Assembly: GCA_016713445.1 (NCBI GenBank) | Contig: JADJPB010000012.1 | Span: 1 to 64,000 of the forward strand | From: Bacteroidota bacterium | GTDB taxonomy: Bacteria > Bacteroidota > Bacteroidia > AKYH767-A > OLB10 | DNA: 64,000 nt | Direction: 5' to 3' | Shown: positions 10,502 through 20,087 of the stretch, piece by piece | How the letters are laid out: each line of letters opens with the position of its first letter | Position numbering within the stretch: the first letter of the stretch is position 1 | Program-made: the position numbers and the translations under genes | The notes under the pieces: model-generated | What the model was told of the DNA's origin: nothing | The model's database searches: none | What the model saw: only the letters and a program-made list of their open reading frames with translations

Positions 10502-12666
10502 TAACGGGTGGCATCAACTGAATGAGTTTGTCGAGCATCTTCTTGTTCTCGAAATTCAAAGCCGCATCGCGTAAAAAATGTTTTTCCTTTTCGGTAAGAT
10601 GCCAGCTCAGCGAAACACGATCTTCTGATTCGGGCATTTGAAAAATAACCACATCCATCGGTACATTCACAATGTCTTTTGCATATTGTAAATAACGATC
10701 GAAATTATAATCTTGCATGATGATGAAATTACCAGAGACGTTTCTCATGGGCGCCATCAACTTTTCGACAATCGTTTTAACGCTGTTGTTTTCTACTTTT
10801 AGATGTTTGTGTGTATCTCTGATTTGTAAGAATACAACGCCTGATGTGTTCGCGTCAATCCAATCTTTAAACGAAAAATAAAAATTGAATGGAATTCATC
10901 ACACCATAGTTGTCACGAATTCCGGCATCCATCACTTCAATAGCGGGAGAACTGGGCAAGGAAACAGCGGGCATCACGTAAGGGAAGGCAGAATTCATTC
11001 TTAGCGCACTTGTCAATTTAATATTATCCGCATTTTGTTGGTTGAAAAATCTACGGAACTCCACCCCGTTGGCAACAGGTTGAATTCCGCTTTTTACAGA
11101 GGCGTATTCTTGCAATAAATAACTCACAGGTTGTGCGGCGATGTGCAATGCTCTTCCATCATTTATAATAGTTGGACTAATCACCACCATAGGAATGCGC
11201 TTCTTTCTCTGGCTTTTCATAGTCACGCAAACGCTTGTCGAGAATTCCTTTTGTGTTTTCATTTAACTGTCCTTCCCAAGCCCAAGCTCTGTCTTTCACA
11301 TAGTGATATTGCCCATCTGTAAACTGTTGATTATTTAAAAAGATATCGGCTACCGTCGCACTAAAAATCATTGAGTTGAGCATGTCCTTGCCCATGTTTT
11401 GCAAAAAGCGATTTTGAATATTATCGTCCGCCTTCATCAACGTATCGTAATGATTTAAAAATAACTCACGATAGTAACATAAGCTAATCATTCCTCCAGA
11501 AGATCCTGTTGCAAAAGCTGTATGGTGCATCAAATTTCCTTGATAAACACTATCGATCATCTGCAAAGTACGAAAGCTAAAAACGCATGAACGTAATCCA
11601 CCGCCGCTTACATTTAATAAAACAAGTTTTGGCTTCTCAATACCTTGTTCTGTCCAGCGCAGTTTCCATTTGTCAAGAATCTCTTTTGTGTTTTTAATAT
11701 CGTGTGCCAGTAAACTGTCATTCACCTGATCTTCCAACGACTCTCGGTTATACGAAACTAAATTTTTGTGTAATCTAATCCATAGGCTTTGTTTCTTGGA
11801 TTCAATACTTCAAATTGAGAAAAGAAATTGATAACAAGGAAAAGTGTGATGAGGGCCGTATTCGCCCATGATCTCAGCCAATATCTGAACACTCCACTCA
11901 ACATTAAAAACATAGTGATCAACAAAAGTATACTGGCACCGGCTGGTATTCTAAAAATGGAATAGTCGCGAAATAATCCCAGGAGAATAAATATTATAAA
12001 TACAATGATTTCAATGACTGCAGCATTCACATGATTCTGACGAAATACACTTTCGAGCATATACCGTTTGTAATGTCGAACATCACGAACCAATTTTAAT
12101 TTAACGGGGAAGGTGAGGTAGGTGTCAACTCGCCAACTATTTTTTCGTTGAACGCCACTTAATGGTTTTAAAATTTTTGTACTGGTATCTGCATTTTCAA
12201 CGCCAAACAGTTTGTAGATGTCTTTGTTGGTCACCATGAAATACCTCAGCGTAGCTAGAAAGACGATGAGAATTCCAAGCAAGAACATGGAAAGTTGAAT
12301 CGCAACCGTGCCAACAGGAAGCAATTGGTAATTCAATTGGAAGCGAGCTATACAGATGCAATATACCAACACGAAGCTTCCTGGAATAATAAAATTGTTA
12401 TGACAATATTTTACAAACGTTTTCGATAAAGTCGCAAGAAAGGGGAATCGAAAACTATTTAAGATAAAACTGGAAATATTAAATGCCATGATGAACGCGC
12501 CCGTACTTAATCCCATGATGAAGAAAGAGCGTTTACCCACTAAGCCCATGTATTCAGGATCGAGGAAGAGGTAAGGAATTCCAAAACGCGAGGCGAGCGA
12601 TTGGGTGATGAATCCAAATAGTAGGAGCCAATACAAGATCATCATCTGATTTTTTTTAAAACGCAT
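10428..12666 (-). CDS. Membrane-anchored patatin-like phospholipase (frame-disrupted)
   Basis: Segment 12666-11758 encodes an N-terminal part with several hydrophobic helices (ILYWLLLFGFITQSLA, IIVFIIFILLGLF, SILLLITMFLMLSGVF). A one-base shift near 11757 leads into the patatin domain: oxyanion loop LLNVSGGGLRSC, nucleophile elbow ATGSSGGM, and the Asp of the Ser-Asp dyad in EVMDAGIRDN, where DAG stands for the usual DGG/DGA. More shifts occur near 11185 and 10880. The last segment ends at 10428, inside the C-terminal coding region of the convergent E1 gene, so the true stop may lie slightly earlier. About 745 codons in total. Patatins are acyl hydrolases of membrane lipids. The gene follows cdsA by 131 bp, which fits lipid metabolism. 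Confidence 0.78.
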
Positions 12667-12797
12667 GATGACCAGCTGTACTGGAAGCTAAATAAAATGC
12701 GCGAAGCTAATTTGTGAAGATTCATTACTTACTATAGCTAACGAATTTATACGGGAATACAGTATAAAAGTTGGCTTGAATAATAAGTTTTTCCCAT

Positions 12798-13613
12798 CTA
12801 CTTGTTAACGAAGTAGGCGAGGTAGGCCCAAACAAAGGGCACGCTGAGGAATAATGCGTCAAAACGATCGAGCAATCCTCCATGTCCTGGCAGTATATTT
12901 CCAGAGTCTTTCACTCCTAAACTGCGCTTTAAAAGGGATTCGCAGAGGTCGCCCAAAATACCTGTAACCACAATGATCAAAGCAATGATAAGCCATGAAG
13001 TGAGATCGATTTGCTGCTGATATAAACTGAGTAAATAGGCAATTCCTAAGGTGCTTAACCCTCCTCCAATCACACCTTCCCACGATTTTTTTGGAGAAAT
13101 GCGCTCAAAGAGTCGGTGTTTTCCCATTAAATTTCCAAAAACATAAGCAAAGGAATCGCTACTCCATACTAGGAAAAAATAGCCTAGTAGAATACCTCGA
13201 TCATGGACACCGTCATGCACCGAAACGGAGCTTAATAATGCAAAGGGAATGATGACATATAAAATTCCGAGTAAAGTATATCCAATGTTTCCAAATGGAT
13301 GTTGCTTCTTTCGATATAATTCAGCAATGAAGATAAGTACACTGAGTGGTGCGAGTAATACTAGTAATTTAGGATGTTCATCTGAAAAAGAAGAAAGTGA
13401 AATGAAAACATATGTGATGGCACCGAGTATCAAGCCCATCATTTTGTTGGGTTGATTTTCAGCGTTAGAGACTAACGTATAGAATTCATTCAAGCTGACG
13501 AGCGCTGCTAATAAAAAGAGTAATTGAAAAGAAAGAGGTCCATACCATATGGAAGCAATAACACCACCTGTAAAAATAGTTCCTGTGATTAGTCTTTGCC
13601 AAAGATTACTCAT
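12798..13613 (-). CDS. cdsA: Phosphatidate cytidylyltransferase
   Basis: Intact, 271 residues, highly hydrophobic with about seven membrane segments. The C-terminal family signature is clear: GDLCESLLKRSLGVKDSG followed by NILPGHGGLLDRFDAL, including the conserved Asp residues that bind metal. The enzyme makes CDP-diacylglycerol from phosphatidic acid and CTP in the inner membrane, the branch point for phospholipid synthesis. Its start overlaps the stop of the DUF2007 gene by 4 bp, so the two are probably translated together. It is the fifth gene of the rsfS-ftsH minus-strand unit. Confidence 0.95.
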   Translation of the reverse strand: MSNLWQRLITGTIFTGGVIASIWYGPLSFQLLFLLAALVSLNEFYTLVSNAENQPNKMMGLILGAITYVFISLSSFSDEHPKLLVLLAPLSVLIFIAELYRKKQHPFGNIGYTLLGILYVIIPFALLSSVSVHDGVHDRGILLGYFFLVWSSDSFAYVFGNLMGKHRLFERISPKKSWEGVIGGGLSTLGIAYLLSLYQQQIDLTSWLIIALIIVVTGILGDLCESLLKRSLGVKDSGNILPGHGGLLDRFDALFLSVPFVWAYLAYFVNK

Positions 13614-13825
13614 AATAAATCATTTTCAGTGAGAATAAGTTTAGCTCTATCCACAAGGTCGGAAGAAACATAAAGTTCAATTTCTCCAAATATATACGAC
13701 GAATCTTTTTTGTTGATTTTGTATGCGGGAATATCTTGTTCTTCTAGCAAAGAAATGGCGGCAGCAATTTCAAGAGGCTTGGTACTGGTGTAAATTAACA
13801 TGAAGTCCACTAATTCATTCCCCAT
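13610..13825 (-). CDS. DUF2007 family small protein
   Basis: Intact, 71 residues. The pattern IYTSTKPLEIAAAISLLEEQ, then DIPAYKINKKDSSY and a C-terminal IELYVSSDLVDRAKLILTE, fits the DUF2007 (putative signal-transducing protein) family, which has a beta-alpha-beta fold of the P-II/ACT type. No catalytic residues are known. It overlaps the LUD-domain gene upstream by 11 bp and cdsA downstream by 4 bp, so the three are tightly coupled. Its role in this unit is unknown. Confidence 0.8.
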   Translation of the reverse strand: MGNELVDFMLIYTSTKPLEIAAAISLLEEQDIPAYKINKKDSSYIFGEIELYVSSDLVDRAKLILTENDLL

Positions 13826-14462
13826 CGTCGCGATCGTTAATTAGGAATAAATACAGTTGTCGTGGACCATGTGCACCCATCACTAACTTACCATCTATGT
13901 CGGCCGTTCTACTTGGACCTGTCACAATGCTTAATGCAGAAGGCATCTTTGTATATTTATGTCGAAGCCATACTAAAGCATCTTTCATGTCTACGGTTAA
14001 CTGACTTGCTCTAGCCAATACAACATGAAAAGGAGCATAAGCAGGAATAGTTCTACTTTGTTCTTTCGAAGAAAAAACGATGCTACCAGTTCTTACAATT
14101 AAACATTCGCAAGTACTTATGCCCACATCAATATTTATATTTCCATCTAAAATTAATTCATGAGGAAGTTCACATTCGGTCAACAAGTTGCTAATGCCAT
14201 CTTCCACACAATAAATATTTTTCCATTTGTGAATCATGCCCAGACTCACCAAATTCTCCATGAACTCCAGTTCGCTATCGATCAAGAAAAATTTTACCCC
14301 TGCCGCTTCTGCTTTTTCTGCGAAGATCACCAAGGGATCTTCGTCGGTGATGTGATAAATGGGAGCTTCGAGAGAAAGTTGCGGATAAGGATTATCCGTC
14401 TTCGATAAAATCGAAGCTCTTATTTTCTTGAGTACTTTTTCTCTGTTTGTACTATCGTCCAT
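13815..14462 (-). CDS. LUD-domain protein (LutC/YkgG family)
   Basis: Intact, 215 residues. The C-terminal half shows the LUD (DUF162) pattern: VGISTCECLIVRTGSIVFSS, HVVLARASQLTVDMKDAL and SIVTGPSRTADIDGKLVMGA, then HGPRQLYLFLIND. LutC in Bacillus belongs to the lactate-utilisation complex LutABC, but no lutA or lutB gene is adjacent here. In Bacteroidota a lone LUD gene next to ftsH and cdsA is common, so a lactate role is only a guess. The start lies 22 bp after the ftsH stop. Confidence 0.85.
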   Translation of the reverse strand: MDDSTNREKVLKKIRASILSKTDNPYPQLSLEAPIYHITDEDPLVIFAEKAEAAGVKFFLIDSELEFMENLVSLGMIHKWKNIYCVEDGISNLLTECELPHELILDGNINIDVGISTCECLIVRTGSIVFSSKEQSRTIPAYAPFHVVLARASQLTVDMKDALVWLRHKYTKMPSALSIVTGPSRTADIDGKLVMGAHGPRQLYLFLINDRDDGE

Positions 14463-14484
14463 ACCTCAAGGATATCGTTGACTG

Positions 14485-16515
14485 TTAGGCTGGAGAATTT
14501 TCCTGCGTGGGTTTCTCTTCTACTTTAGCAATGATCGTTTCTTCAACAGGCGTGTTCACTAATTTGTCATTTTCTTCTTTGTCCCATGTTCTTTTTCCAA
14601 AAACACGCTCTAAATCTTCTTTATAGATCACTTCTTTTTCCAATAAAGTGGTGGCAAGAATATCCAATTTCGAAAGATTGTTTCTCAGTAAATCCAAGGT
14701 GCGCTTGTACGCTTCGTCAATCATTTTCTTTACTTCGAAATCGATGAGCTCAGCTGTCTTTTCACTGTATGGTTTCGTGAAATTATAATCTGCATTTCCG
14801 GTTGAATCGTAATAACTGATGTTTCCTAATGCATCGTTAAGTCCGAAAACCGTAACGGTAGCATAGGCTTGCTTCGTAATTTTCTCTAAGTCACTCAATG
14901 CTCCTGTAGAGATCGCCCCAAATTTCACTTGCTCAGCAGCACGTCCACCTAGCGCAGCACACATCTCATCTAAGATTTGCTCGCGCGTAGTGATTTGTCT
15001 TTCCTCTGGCAAATACCAAGCAGCTCCCAAGGAATTTCCTCTCGGTACAATGGTTACTTTAATCAAAGGAGCAGTATGCTCCAATAGCCAGCTCACAGCC
15101 GCATGGCCTGACTCATGATAGGCAATTACGTTTTTCTCATGTGTTGAGATGATCTTGTTTTCTTTTCCAACCGCCAACAATACGATCAACTGCATCTAAG
15201 AAATCCTGATGGCCTATCGCTGTTTTATTTCTTCTTGCGGCAATCAATGCCGCTTCATTACAAAGGTTAGCGAGATCAGCGCCTGAGAATCCAGGAGTTT
15301 GCTTCGCCAAGAAATCTAAATCTACACTTGGATCTAGTTTTAATGGCTTCGCATGTACTTTGAAGATTTCTTTTCTTCCGTTTAAGTCAGGAAGCTCCAC
15401 ATAAATTTGTCGGTCGAAACGTCCCGGACGAAGTAAGGCCCTGTCTAATATATCAGCACGATTGGTAGCTGCTAAGATGATAACGCCGGAATTACTTCCG
15501 AACCCGTCCATCTCGGTCAACAATTGATTTAATGTGCTTTCACGCTCATCGTTTGCAGAGAAAGAAGGTTGCTTTCCACGGGCACGACCTATCGCATCAA
15601 TCTCATCAATAAATATAATACTTGGTGCTTTTTCTTTTGCTTGACGGAATAAATCACGAACACGACTTGCACCAACACCCACAAACATCTCTACGAAATC
15701 GGAACCCGATAAAGAGAAGAAAGGAACTTGTGCTTCACCAGCAACCGCTTTGCTAAAAGTGTTTTACCCGTTCCGGGAGGACCCACCAACAACGCTCCTC
15801 TCGGAATCTTTCCTCCCAGCTGTGTGTATTTTTTAGGAGTCTTCAAGAAATCTACAATTTCCATTACCTCAATTTTCGCCTCTTCAAGTCCGGCTACATC
15901 ATTGAACGTAACTTTTACATGAAGGTCTTTATCGAAGAGAGTAGCTTTTGATTTTCCAATGTTGAAAATCTGTGACCCACCCCCGCCATTTCCCATTCTA
16001 CGAATGATAAACATGTAAATTACGATTAACAAAAAGAATGGCAGAATCCATGAAATTAAATCCCAATAACCGCGGTCGTTATTATTGTAAACAATATTAA
16101 CTCTCAAATCAGGAGCTAAATCTTTTTTGAACTTCATCTAAATCTTTCTTGAAGCTACCTACATCCCCAATGGTAAATGCAAAGTGTGGACCTTCGTTCA
16201 CACCGTTTCCAAAAGCTTTTTACTAACGCCTTTAAAAGCAGGATCGGCTAGCTTCGTTTTCTTAATGAACACTTGAACTACTTCCTTGTTCACCACAACG
16301 ATGCGGTCAATATCTCCGTTTTTTACCCAAGTAGAAAATTGTGACCAGGTTGCTTCCTTGGGATGATTTCCCCAATCAAACAAACTACTTCCAATGATCA
16401 TAATTAGGATAATTCCATATATCCAATAAAAATTAAAGTTAAAACGAGGTTGTTTTTGCTTCGGGAAACTGTTGAAAGACTTTTTCTTTTCTTCCGGTTG
16501 ACTTTGCTCAGACAT
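14485..16515 (-). CDS. ftsH: ATP-dependent zinc metalloprotease FtsH (frame-disrupted)
   Basis: The gene is spread over four frame segments: 16515-16198, 16137-15691, 15688-15137 and 15195-14485. N-terminal: cytoplasmic lead, first membrane helix (FYWIYGIILIMIIGSSLF), periplasmic domain, second helix (WILPFFLLIVIYMFI). AAA domain: Walker A VGPPGTGKTLLAK, Walker B IIFIDEIDAIG, second region of homology RPGRFDRQI. Peptidase: zinc site HESGH in IAYHESGHAAVSWLL, with a distal acidic ligand in the ALGGRAAEQV region context. About 675 codons, the normal size. FtsH degrades misfolded membrane proteins and is usually essential, so the shifts near 16180, 15745 and 15150 are probably sequence errors. 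It lies 49 bp downstream of rsfS. Confidence 0.93.
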
Positions 16516-16564
16516 TTTTTTATTCTCTTCTTTAGTGCTAAGGTCTATTTAAACGCTTAACGAT

Positions 16565-16960
16565 TCAATTGTTATCTGTAATTCTAATGATTTCTGCATC
16601 CGCCCAAAGACGTTCAATACCGTAATAATCTCTTTGTTCGGGCTGAAAGATGTGAACTACTACGCTTATATAGTCGATTAACACCCATAGCGCATTTTTA
16701 ACTCCTTCAATATGTTCGGGATTTTCTCCACATTCTTCTAATACTGATTCTTCTACCGATCTGGCGATTCCTTCAACTTGTGTGGATGAATCTCCTTGAC
16801 AAACGATAAAAAAATCAGAAACGACCCCGCCAATCTTTCTAAGGTCCATCACAATTATTTCTTTCGCTTTTCGATCTTGTAAGCCTTTGATCACTCCATT
16901 TACTAATGCATCGTCAATAATATCCGGCTTCTTACTTCTTGCTGCGGCACTTTTTACCAT
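16565..16960 (-). CDS. rsfS: Ribosomal silencing factor RsfS (iojap family)
   Basis: Intact, 131 residues. The family pattern is clear: DRKAKEIIVMDLRKIGGVVS, DFFIVCQGDSSTQVEGIARS, then GVKNALWVLIDYISVVVHIF and a C-terminal YYGIERLWADAE. RsfS binds ribosomal protein uL14 and prevents subunit joining when nutrients are low. It is the first gene of the minus-strand unit leading into ftsH. Its promoter box (TAATTTTG, 16991-16984) is back to back with that of birA. Confidence 0.93.
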   Translation of the reverse strand: MVKSAAARSKKPDIIDDALVNGVIKGLQDRKAKEIIVMDLRKIGGVVSDFFIVCQGDSSTQVEGIARSVEESVLEECGENPEHIEGVKNALWVLIDYISVVVHIFQPEQRDYYGIERLWADAEIIRITDNN

Positions 16961-16975
16961 TCAATTCAATTAGAG

Positions 16976-16991
16976 TATTTTTGCAAAATTA
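16976..16991. promoter_or_regulatory. Abutting divergent promoter boxes for birA and rsfS
   Basis: TATTTTTG at 16976-16983 (plus strand) and TAATTTTG at 16991-16984 (minus strand) both match TAnnTTTG and touch end to end. The ATG of birA is at 17010 and that of rsfS at 16960. The whole divergent control region is 49 bp. Confidence 0.55.
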
Positions 16992-17009
16992 CTCATTTTT
17001 ATTCCCGTT

Positions 17010-17740
17010 ATGAACTTAATCGTACTCACTTCTGTTGATTCTACTAACAATTATTTGCAGTCATTGTTAGAGAATAACCCCCTTGAGGAAGGAACCGTAG
17101 TTATTAGTTTGGAGCAAATATAAGGACGTGGTCAGAGAGGAAATACTTGGCAGAGTTTACCTGGAGACGGTCTTTACGCCTCCATATTGTTTTTACCACA
17201 ACAATTTTCTGTTGAAAACCAGTATTATTTGAATAAGGCAATCGCTTGCGGGACAGCTCGATATATTGCTTCAAAATTGGATGCAGATGTTAAGATTAAA
17301 TGGCCCAATGATATCTTAGTTGATAACAAAAAGATTGGGGGGATTCTCATGGAAAACAGTATCCGAGGAAATGTTCTTTCTACTGTTATCGCTGGAATTG
17401 GTATTAATTTGAATCAGCTCGATTTTGATTTTAATTTCGGGACACATGCCACTTCTTTTCGAATCATAACGAATAAAAGGTATTCGCCTGAAAGTGAGGT
17501 GGCTGAATTGTTTAAGGAGGTGTGGTTTGATTATCAGCGGCTTATGTCAAAAGATTTTCAATCAATAAATGAAGAATACCGTAATTTACTTTATAAACAT
17601 GGTGAAGAAGCTAAATTCAAAGCAGACCATGAAATTTTCAAAGGGATCTTACTCGATGTAGACGAGGAGGAGCTGCTCTTGTAGAAGTAGATGGAAAACC
17701 AATACGATGTATTCATCCTCATACACGATTAGTGGTATAA
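17010..17740 (+). CDS. birA: Biotin--[acetyl-CoA-carboxylase] ligase (in-frame stop and one frameshift)
   Basis: The start MNLIVLTSVDSTNNYLQSLL is typical of the short, catalytic-only BirA. The biotin-binding loop reads GRGQRGNTWQS, preceded by an in-frame TAA at 17121-17123 where the family has a residue before GRGQRG. KWPNDILVDNKKIGGILME follows, with the catalytic lysine. The C-terminal SH3-like part shifts frame near 17665: dropping one G gives an uninterrupted DEGAALVEVDGKPIRCIHPH tail ending at 17740. The enzyme attaches biotin to acetyl-CoA carboxylase. There is no N-terminal helix-turn-helix, so it is not a repressor. Both breaks are probably sequence errors. Confidence 0.88.
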
Positions 17741-18159
17741 TTATGAATTTTCAGCTTAAGCCTGGTGCATCCCTGATATTTATTAACCAATAAATTCAAG
17801 AAGTTTCTCAATGGTTTTTCTGCCATCATCTTTAAAAATGGATTTAAATCAGCATCAAAAAATAGTTGCAATTCAGAAGTAGAATCGTTGCAATCTGAAA
17901 TGGTGCAGATGAGTTTTAAGTCGAAAGGAGCTTTTTCATGTTTTGCCATTACCACCTCTGTAAATGGAGTTTTACTCTCGTATTTAAGTCCAAGAGAAGC
18001 CATGCCTTTAATTGTGAATTTGCAAGTTTCGCCATCTACAGAAAATCCTTCCACTTGCTCGGGCATCAACGTACCAATATTATTAAAGTCACTTAAAAAA
18101 TTAAAAATCTCTTCAGGTTTTTGATTGACTTTTACTTTTTCGCTTTCTATTCTAGTCAT
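17719..18159 (-). CDS. SRPBCC-fold protein of unknown function
   Basis: 146 residues, intact as read. The pattern SEKVKVNQKPEEIFNFLSDF, NIGTLMPEQVEGF and the alternating beta pattern up to LQLFFDADLNPFLKMMAEK match the SRPBCC (START/polyketide cyclase-like) hydrophobic-ligand-binding fold. There are no catalytic residues to point to. The last 20 residues overlap the 3' end of the convergent birA gene by 22 bp and look unlike the family, so the real stop may be nearer 17760. It lies 40 bp downstream of pyrE on the same strand. Confidence 0.75.
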   Translation of the reverse strand: MTRIESEKVKVNQKPEEIFNFLSDFNNIGTLMPEQVEGFSVDGETCKFTIKGMASLGLKYESKTPFTEVVMAKHEKAPFDLKLICTISDCNDSTSELQLFFDADLNPFLKMMAEKPLRNFLNLLVNKYQGCTRLKLKIHNYTTNRV

Positions 18160-18198
18160 CGCTTCTTCTCATTATTTTGATGAAAATTTCTCTTGATT

Positions 18199-18837
18199 TT
18201 ATCCGTTCACTTTCCAGCTTTCCGGTTTTTTTCTCCATGCTTCTAATAGAGGGAGCTCTTCTTTTCGAACATAGCCAGTAGCTATAGCTTGGCGGATGAG
18301 CACATCGTAATTGCTCAATGAATACCATGGACAAGCGGCCTTTTTAAAATTTTCGTTTGCTGTTTCAAACCCATAAGTGAAAATGGAGACCAGTCCTTTC
18401 ACCAAGACGTTGTTCTTTCTTAACTCTTCAACTGCTTTAAGACTACTTCCTCCTGTAGAAATCAAATCTTCTATAACTACAGCAGATTGATTGGGTTGAA
18501 CTTCTCCTTCGATGGTGTTTTGTCGACCATGTTCTTTTGGAGATGGGCGTACATATACGAAAGGTAATCCCATTGCTTCAGCAACTAATGCCCCAGGAGC
18601 GATGGCGGCGGTGGCTACTCCAGCGATAATATCAGGTCGTCCAAATTTGCTTTCAATCAACTTTACGAGCTCTTGACGGATGAAAGTCCTAACCCTAGGA
18701 TAGGACAGAGCAATGCGATTGTCGCAGTAAATGGGTGATTTCCAGCCTGAAGCCCAAGTAAACGGCTGATCGGGCTGTAATTTTATCGCTTTGATTTGAA
18801 GCAGGAATTCGGCTACTTTTGGTGCGGTATCATCCAT
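18199..18837 (-). CDS. pyrE: Orotate phosphoribosyltransferase
   Basis: Type I phosphoribosyltransferase with the PRPP loop SAVVIEDLISTGGSSLKAVE and the substrate-side motifs FTWASGWKSPIYCDN and GVATAAIAPGALVAEAMGLP. It converts orotate and PRPP to orotidine monophosphate in pyrimidine synthesis. The frame opens at 18870, but MDDTAPKVAEFLLQIKAI (start 18837) matches the usual N-terminus and leaves 64 bp before the divergent NUDIX gene, so I chose it. About 212 residues, the normal size. Intact. Confidence 0.93.
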   Translation of the reverse strand: MDDTAPKVAEFLLQIKAIKLQPDQPFTWASGWKSPIYCDNRIALSYPRVRTFIRQELVKLIESKFGRPDIIAGVATAAIAPGALVAEAMGLPFVYVRPSPKEHGRQNTIEGEVQPNQSAVVIEDLISTGGSSLKAVEELRKNNVLVKGLVSIFTYGFETANENFKKAACPWYSLSNYDVLIRQAIATGYVRKEELPLLEAWRKKPESWKVNG

Positions 18838-18901
18838 GAACCACAAACCTAATGGATTCATGTGAAACAACCAATCTTTTAAACCCTAAGCACCCCAAAA
18901 C

Positions 18902-19543
18902 ATGTATCAGGTTTATATTAATGAGCGTCTATTGAAATTTGTGAGTACATATGACCCGATCGGGAATGCCGAGATGGTCATCAAACTTAAAGGCAACGAA
19001 CCGAAAGATTATCTCAAAGTTTTAGTCAATGCATTTGAAGAAAATCCGCAAACCGAAAGTTTAGTCATCCAATCAGAGAACATCGACGAGACTTGGAAAA
19101 AATTTACTTCGATTTATACAATTTTAAAAGCGGCGGGTGGTGTAGTCATCAATTCCCAAACTAATAAACTGTTGATGATTTTCCGAAATGGTAAATGGGA
19201 TTTACCCAAAGGGAAAATTGAAACCGGCGAAGAACCTGATGTAGCCGCAGTTCGTGAAGTGTATGAGGAAACAGGAATTGGTGAATTAAAATTATCAAAA
19301 CAAATAAAAACGAGTTTCCATACTTATCCTTATAAAGATACTGTCATTTTAAAAAAGACGTATTGGTTTTTGATGAGTAGTACAGATTTAAGCGAACCGA
19401 TTCCACAGCAAGAAGAAGGTATTGTTGAAGCAAGATGGATGGACAAAGCCGAAGTAAAAAAAGCGTTGAAGAATGCGTACTCGTCCATTGTTGAATTATT
19501 GAACGAGCAAATTTTAGAGACAGAGTATAGACCGCTAGGTTAA
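18902..19543 (+). CDS. NUDIX hydrolase
   Basis: 213 residues, intact. The Nudix box is complete: GKIETGEEPDVAAVREVYEE, then TGI (residues about 107-129), preceded by GKWDLPK. The first 75 residues form an extra N-terminal region (YQVYINERLLKFVSTYD) often seen in Bacteroidota members. These enzymes hydrolyse nucleoside diphosphates linked to another group. The substrate cannot be told. The gene is divergent from pyrE. Confidence 0.9.
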   Translation: MYQVYINERLLKFVSTYDPIGNAEMVIKLKGNEPKDYLKVLVNAFEENPQTESLVIQSENIDETWKKFTSIYTILKAAGGVVINSQTNKLLMIFRNGKWDLPKGKIETGEEPDVAAVREVYEETGIGELKLSKQIKTSFHTYPYKDTVILKKTYWFLMSSTDLSEPIPQQEEGIVEARWMDKAEVKKALKNAYSSIVELLNEQILETEYRPLG

Positions 19544-19585
19544 TTCAGAATTCAGAATTCAGAATTCAGAATTCAGAATTCAGAA
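19544..19585. repeat. Tandem 7-bp repeat (TTCAGAA x6)
   Basis: Six perfect head-to-tail copies of TTCAGAA start right after the NUDIX stop codon. Related but irregular text (GAATTCTGAATTCTTAATTC) is present at about 8295. The rest of 19586-20087 has no gene. A CCCTGC/GCAGGG stem lies at 19641-19662. Confidence 0.85.
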
Positions 19586-19696
19586 TGAAGTATTCTTTTC
19601 TCTACACTATCTTAAAAATCCCCTTGACACCCTGAGCTTTCCCTGCCTGACAACAAGCAGGGCTCTGCGCCTTTAAGAGAAAATTCTACGAAAAAT

Positions 19697-19843
19697 CTTT
19701 GCGACTTTGCGCCTTTGCGAGAAAAATTTGGCGTAGAGAAATCTGTCGAAGAGAAAAACATTATTCAAATGCGATTAAATTATTGCAAGCCTCTTGTTCA
19801 AGCCTCTCCCTCGCGAGGCTTCGCGACCCTCTCCAAGGGAGAG
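19697..19843. repeat. Dispersed intergenic repeat, copy A
   Basis: About 147 bp, starting CTTTGCGACTTTGCGCC and ending in CTCTCCAAGGGAGAG. It is over 90% identical by eye to 39012-39157 in the same orientation. The 3' part is a palindrome-rich block with CGCGAGGCTTCGCGA and a CTCTCC...GGGAGAG stem. Neither copy contains a convincing gene. Confidence 0.85.
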
Positions 19844-20087
19844 TGAATTTAATAATTATTTTTATTTGATAAAATTTGGAGTTAAAAAATAGAAATCTCT
19901 GCGAGAAAATTTGGCGAAGTAAAAGCGACCGAAAGTCCCTGCGTCCTATATTATAAAACAGAATTAAATTCATCCATCTTCTTTTATGGAAATTTGTTCA
20001 GAAATGAGTTTTAATAGAAATATTTCCTAACTATATTTTACACTTTCAAGTTTTTGTTATAAATTGCAATGACAAATTATTATTCCT

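Noticed and set aside
19544..19585. CRISPR-like array
   Set aside because: The units are contiguous 7-mers with no spacers. The other tandem repeats (24432, 50748) also lack spacers and no cas gene is present.
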